Positions 62,061 through 64,000 of a stretch of 64,000 nt of DNA are shown here, piece by piece. Numbering within the stretch: the stretch's first letter is position 1; every line of letters begins with the position of its first letter. The translations under genes were made by a program, and so were the position numbers. The notes beneath the pieces were generated by a model. That model had not been told where the DNA came from. It did not search any database and worked only from the letters and a program-made list of their open reading frames with translations. The DNA comes from Ustulina deusta (taxonomy: Eukaryota; Ascomycota; Sordariomycetes; Xylariales; Xylariaceae): NCBI GenBank assembly GCA_023159155.1, contig JAJNNX010000004.1:1426001-1490000 (forward strand). The letters run 5' to 3'.

Positions 62061-64000
62061 TATAATACTCTGCTTTGTACCTCTCTTTACCTCTATATTA
62101 ATACTACTTTATTACTTTTTATAATTCATATTATATCTTGTAAGCTAAACAATATAGCTTATACCTTTTCTTTCTATACTAATGCGCTTTTTTTAGCAAG
62201 CGAAGACGAGATGCCAAATCAGGGAGGGAATTATACTTTAGGGCCTTTTATTAGCAAACAGAATTTAAGATCACGTCTTATACCAAAATCACAAAAGAAT
62301 GTTTAGTTCTAAGTAAAAGATGACAACACTTTATGCAATCCTAGAGAGGGGTATATAGTGTTTAGGCTTTTTATTTACTTTAAGTAGCTAACTTATGCCT
62401 TTAAGAACGTATATTATGCAGTTGGCTAAGTCCTCCCGTTGCTATTACGCGCTTTTATAAACAGCAAACGCTAAGGATTTGTTAGCGTTGCTATATAAAA
62501 CAAAGCCATCCTTACCTAGAATGAATAAATTATTAGAAAAAGATAGTAAAGCTTAGTAGTTTATTAAACAACCTAAAACCTGCCCTATTGGTTAAAAGTA
62601 GTTAGTAGCTAAAGTTAAAAGTATTTATATTAGACTTATAATAATTAAAACAAAATATATTAAGGTTAATAACGCCTAGTTCTTTTAAAAAAATGCTAAA
62701 CTTAACAATAAGTAGTAGTAAGCATTAATAGTTTTGTACTATATTTTTTTATATAAATATTATAACTTTTTTTTAGTATTATAGTATTTTTTAGCAAGCC
62801 TAGCCTTAAAACAATTAGCGTTAAAATATGCTATGCTAGTAAGAATATAAAAATATAGCATATATAGCTTTTTTGAGCTATTACGCTATTGTTTGCTGGG
62901 GTTTTTTAAACATATGCTTATGTTTATATATTTAGCATACTTAATAATAGCTTTATTATATAAAACTATGCTAGTTTTTAAGAATATATAGATTAAATGT
63001 CTAAGGGATTTAAGAAAATATAAGTAATGTTTATAAGTTTATATATATTTTTTTTTTAACTATTTTTAAAACAGAATAGCAATTAAAAACAAAAATATTA
63101 AAAATAGAGAAGTTTGGACGTTTGTTTTCTAGCATTAGTATTTGAAGGCTTTTAATAAAGCACTAATTATAGGGCGCTTTTATTACTACTTTGCCATTCT
63201 AGCACGGCCTAATAAACTTTAATAGCTATTTTATTATATAAAATCTTTATATGTTTTTATACCTTTTAGCTCTACTAAAAAATCAATTATAACTTTGTTT
63301 AACTTTATCCTTAGGGTAGGCAATTATTAGTACAACTGTCTAATCCTTATTAATGTTATATTTATTAAAGCTTATAGTATTTTGTTTAGTTAGAAATAGT
63401 TAAACAGTTTATGTCCAATTATTAATAAGTTCTTAAGGTTATTAAATAGCTATATTAGTTAAATTATAAAGCGCTAGATAGAAGTAGCGTACTATATTAC
63501 TATTGCTAATTGTTGTTTTTTCTTAGAGTATAGGAAAAAAAATAATATAATTATAAGGTTGATTAACTATTAAAACAACAAAAAATAAGATTAAGGTATA
63601 GAGCCTAAAATTAAAATTTTAACGCTATTGAAAGATTTCTAAAATGCTTTTTATTTTATTATAGGCATATATAAAGTTGTTTTTTATTAGCGGGATAATA
63701 TAAACATATTACTTTATATTTATATTATTATAATATTTATGTTCTATTTTATATGTTTTTTTAATGCTTTGTATTAATTTAACTAACTATTTTTATAAAA
63801 ATTACTTTTGTTAGTGCTTAATGGACTACTTAGTTTTTATAAATATTATAATTATATTTATAGTAATAAGTTCTTTAAAAAAAATAATAACCCGCCCCGT
63901 CCTATACTAGAAAACTTTATATTTAAGAGCTTTCTTTTTATTGACTAATACTATTTTAATAATTAGTTTGCTAATAATAAGATTAATAATAATAAGAAGT
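62061..64000. other. AT-rich RIP-degraded DNA to window end
   Basis: Mostly AT-rich with stops in all frames. 62190-62520 keeps more GC. Nothing assignable. Confidence 0.5.

Noticed and set aside
1..64000. CRISPR arrays, riboswitches, bacterial operons, tRNA and rRNA genes
   Set aside because: No spaced direct repeats of CRISPR type, and no cloverleaf or rRNA core sequences were recognised. The introns and RIP pattern show a fungal nuclear genome.

Overview
This window looks like a chromosome segment of a filamentous ascomycete (Pezizomycotina) that has, or had, repeat-induced point mutation (RIP). About three quarters is extremely AT-rich with almost no long open frames. What can be recognised there is retrotransposon or gene sequence altered by C-to-T and G-to-A transitions: CAA/CAG to TAA/TAG, TGG to TAG, Asp to Asn, Glu to Lys, Gly to Lys/Asn/Ser. 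The rest is islands of normal base composition, with short (48-64 nt) GT-AG introns typical of filamentous fungi. No bacterial signature, CRISPR array, rRNA or tRNA gene was seen.

Layout. 1-13.9 kb: two nested LTR retrotransposons. A Gypsy element on the minus strand (483-13881, 5-bp duplication ATTAG) was entered by a plus-strand Gypsy element (2081-8234, duplication ATAGT). 13.9-19.3 kb: AT-rich, unassigned. 19.6-21.2 kb: decayed fungal kinase-like gene with RIP-converted catalytic residues. 21.2-31.1 kb: mixed island with gene relics, a 14-bp tandem repeat and low-complexity tracts, but no convincing intact gene. 31.15-38.16 kb: a third Gypsy element, minus strand, 129-bp LTRs, duplication CCAGG.

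38.2-47.8 kb: the gene island. It holds an intact 396-aa kinase-like gene; a small Cys-rich protein gene in tail-to-tail contact with it; a frameshifted repeat-bearing gene; a pogo/Tigger-like transposase relic; a three-exon C2H2 zinc-finger gene; and a two-exon gene with a single nonsense codon.

47.8-64 kb: AT-rich again. It contains an unidentified quasi-coding stretch, a RIP-degraded but clearly recognisable Ras-like GTPase gene (52355-53171, one intron), and weak LTR-like segments.

Interpretation (inference): this is an accessory, two-compartment type of region in which signalling-type genes (kinase-like, Ras-like, zinc finger) sit among RIP-silenced elements. At least two former protein-coding genes were themselves RIP-mutated, so they were once duplicated or mobile. 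The best-preserved functional content is the pair of convergent loci around 39.54 kb and the zinc-finger gene at 45.2-46.1 kb.
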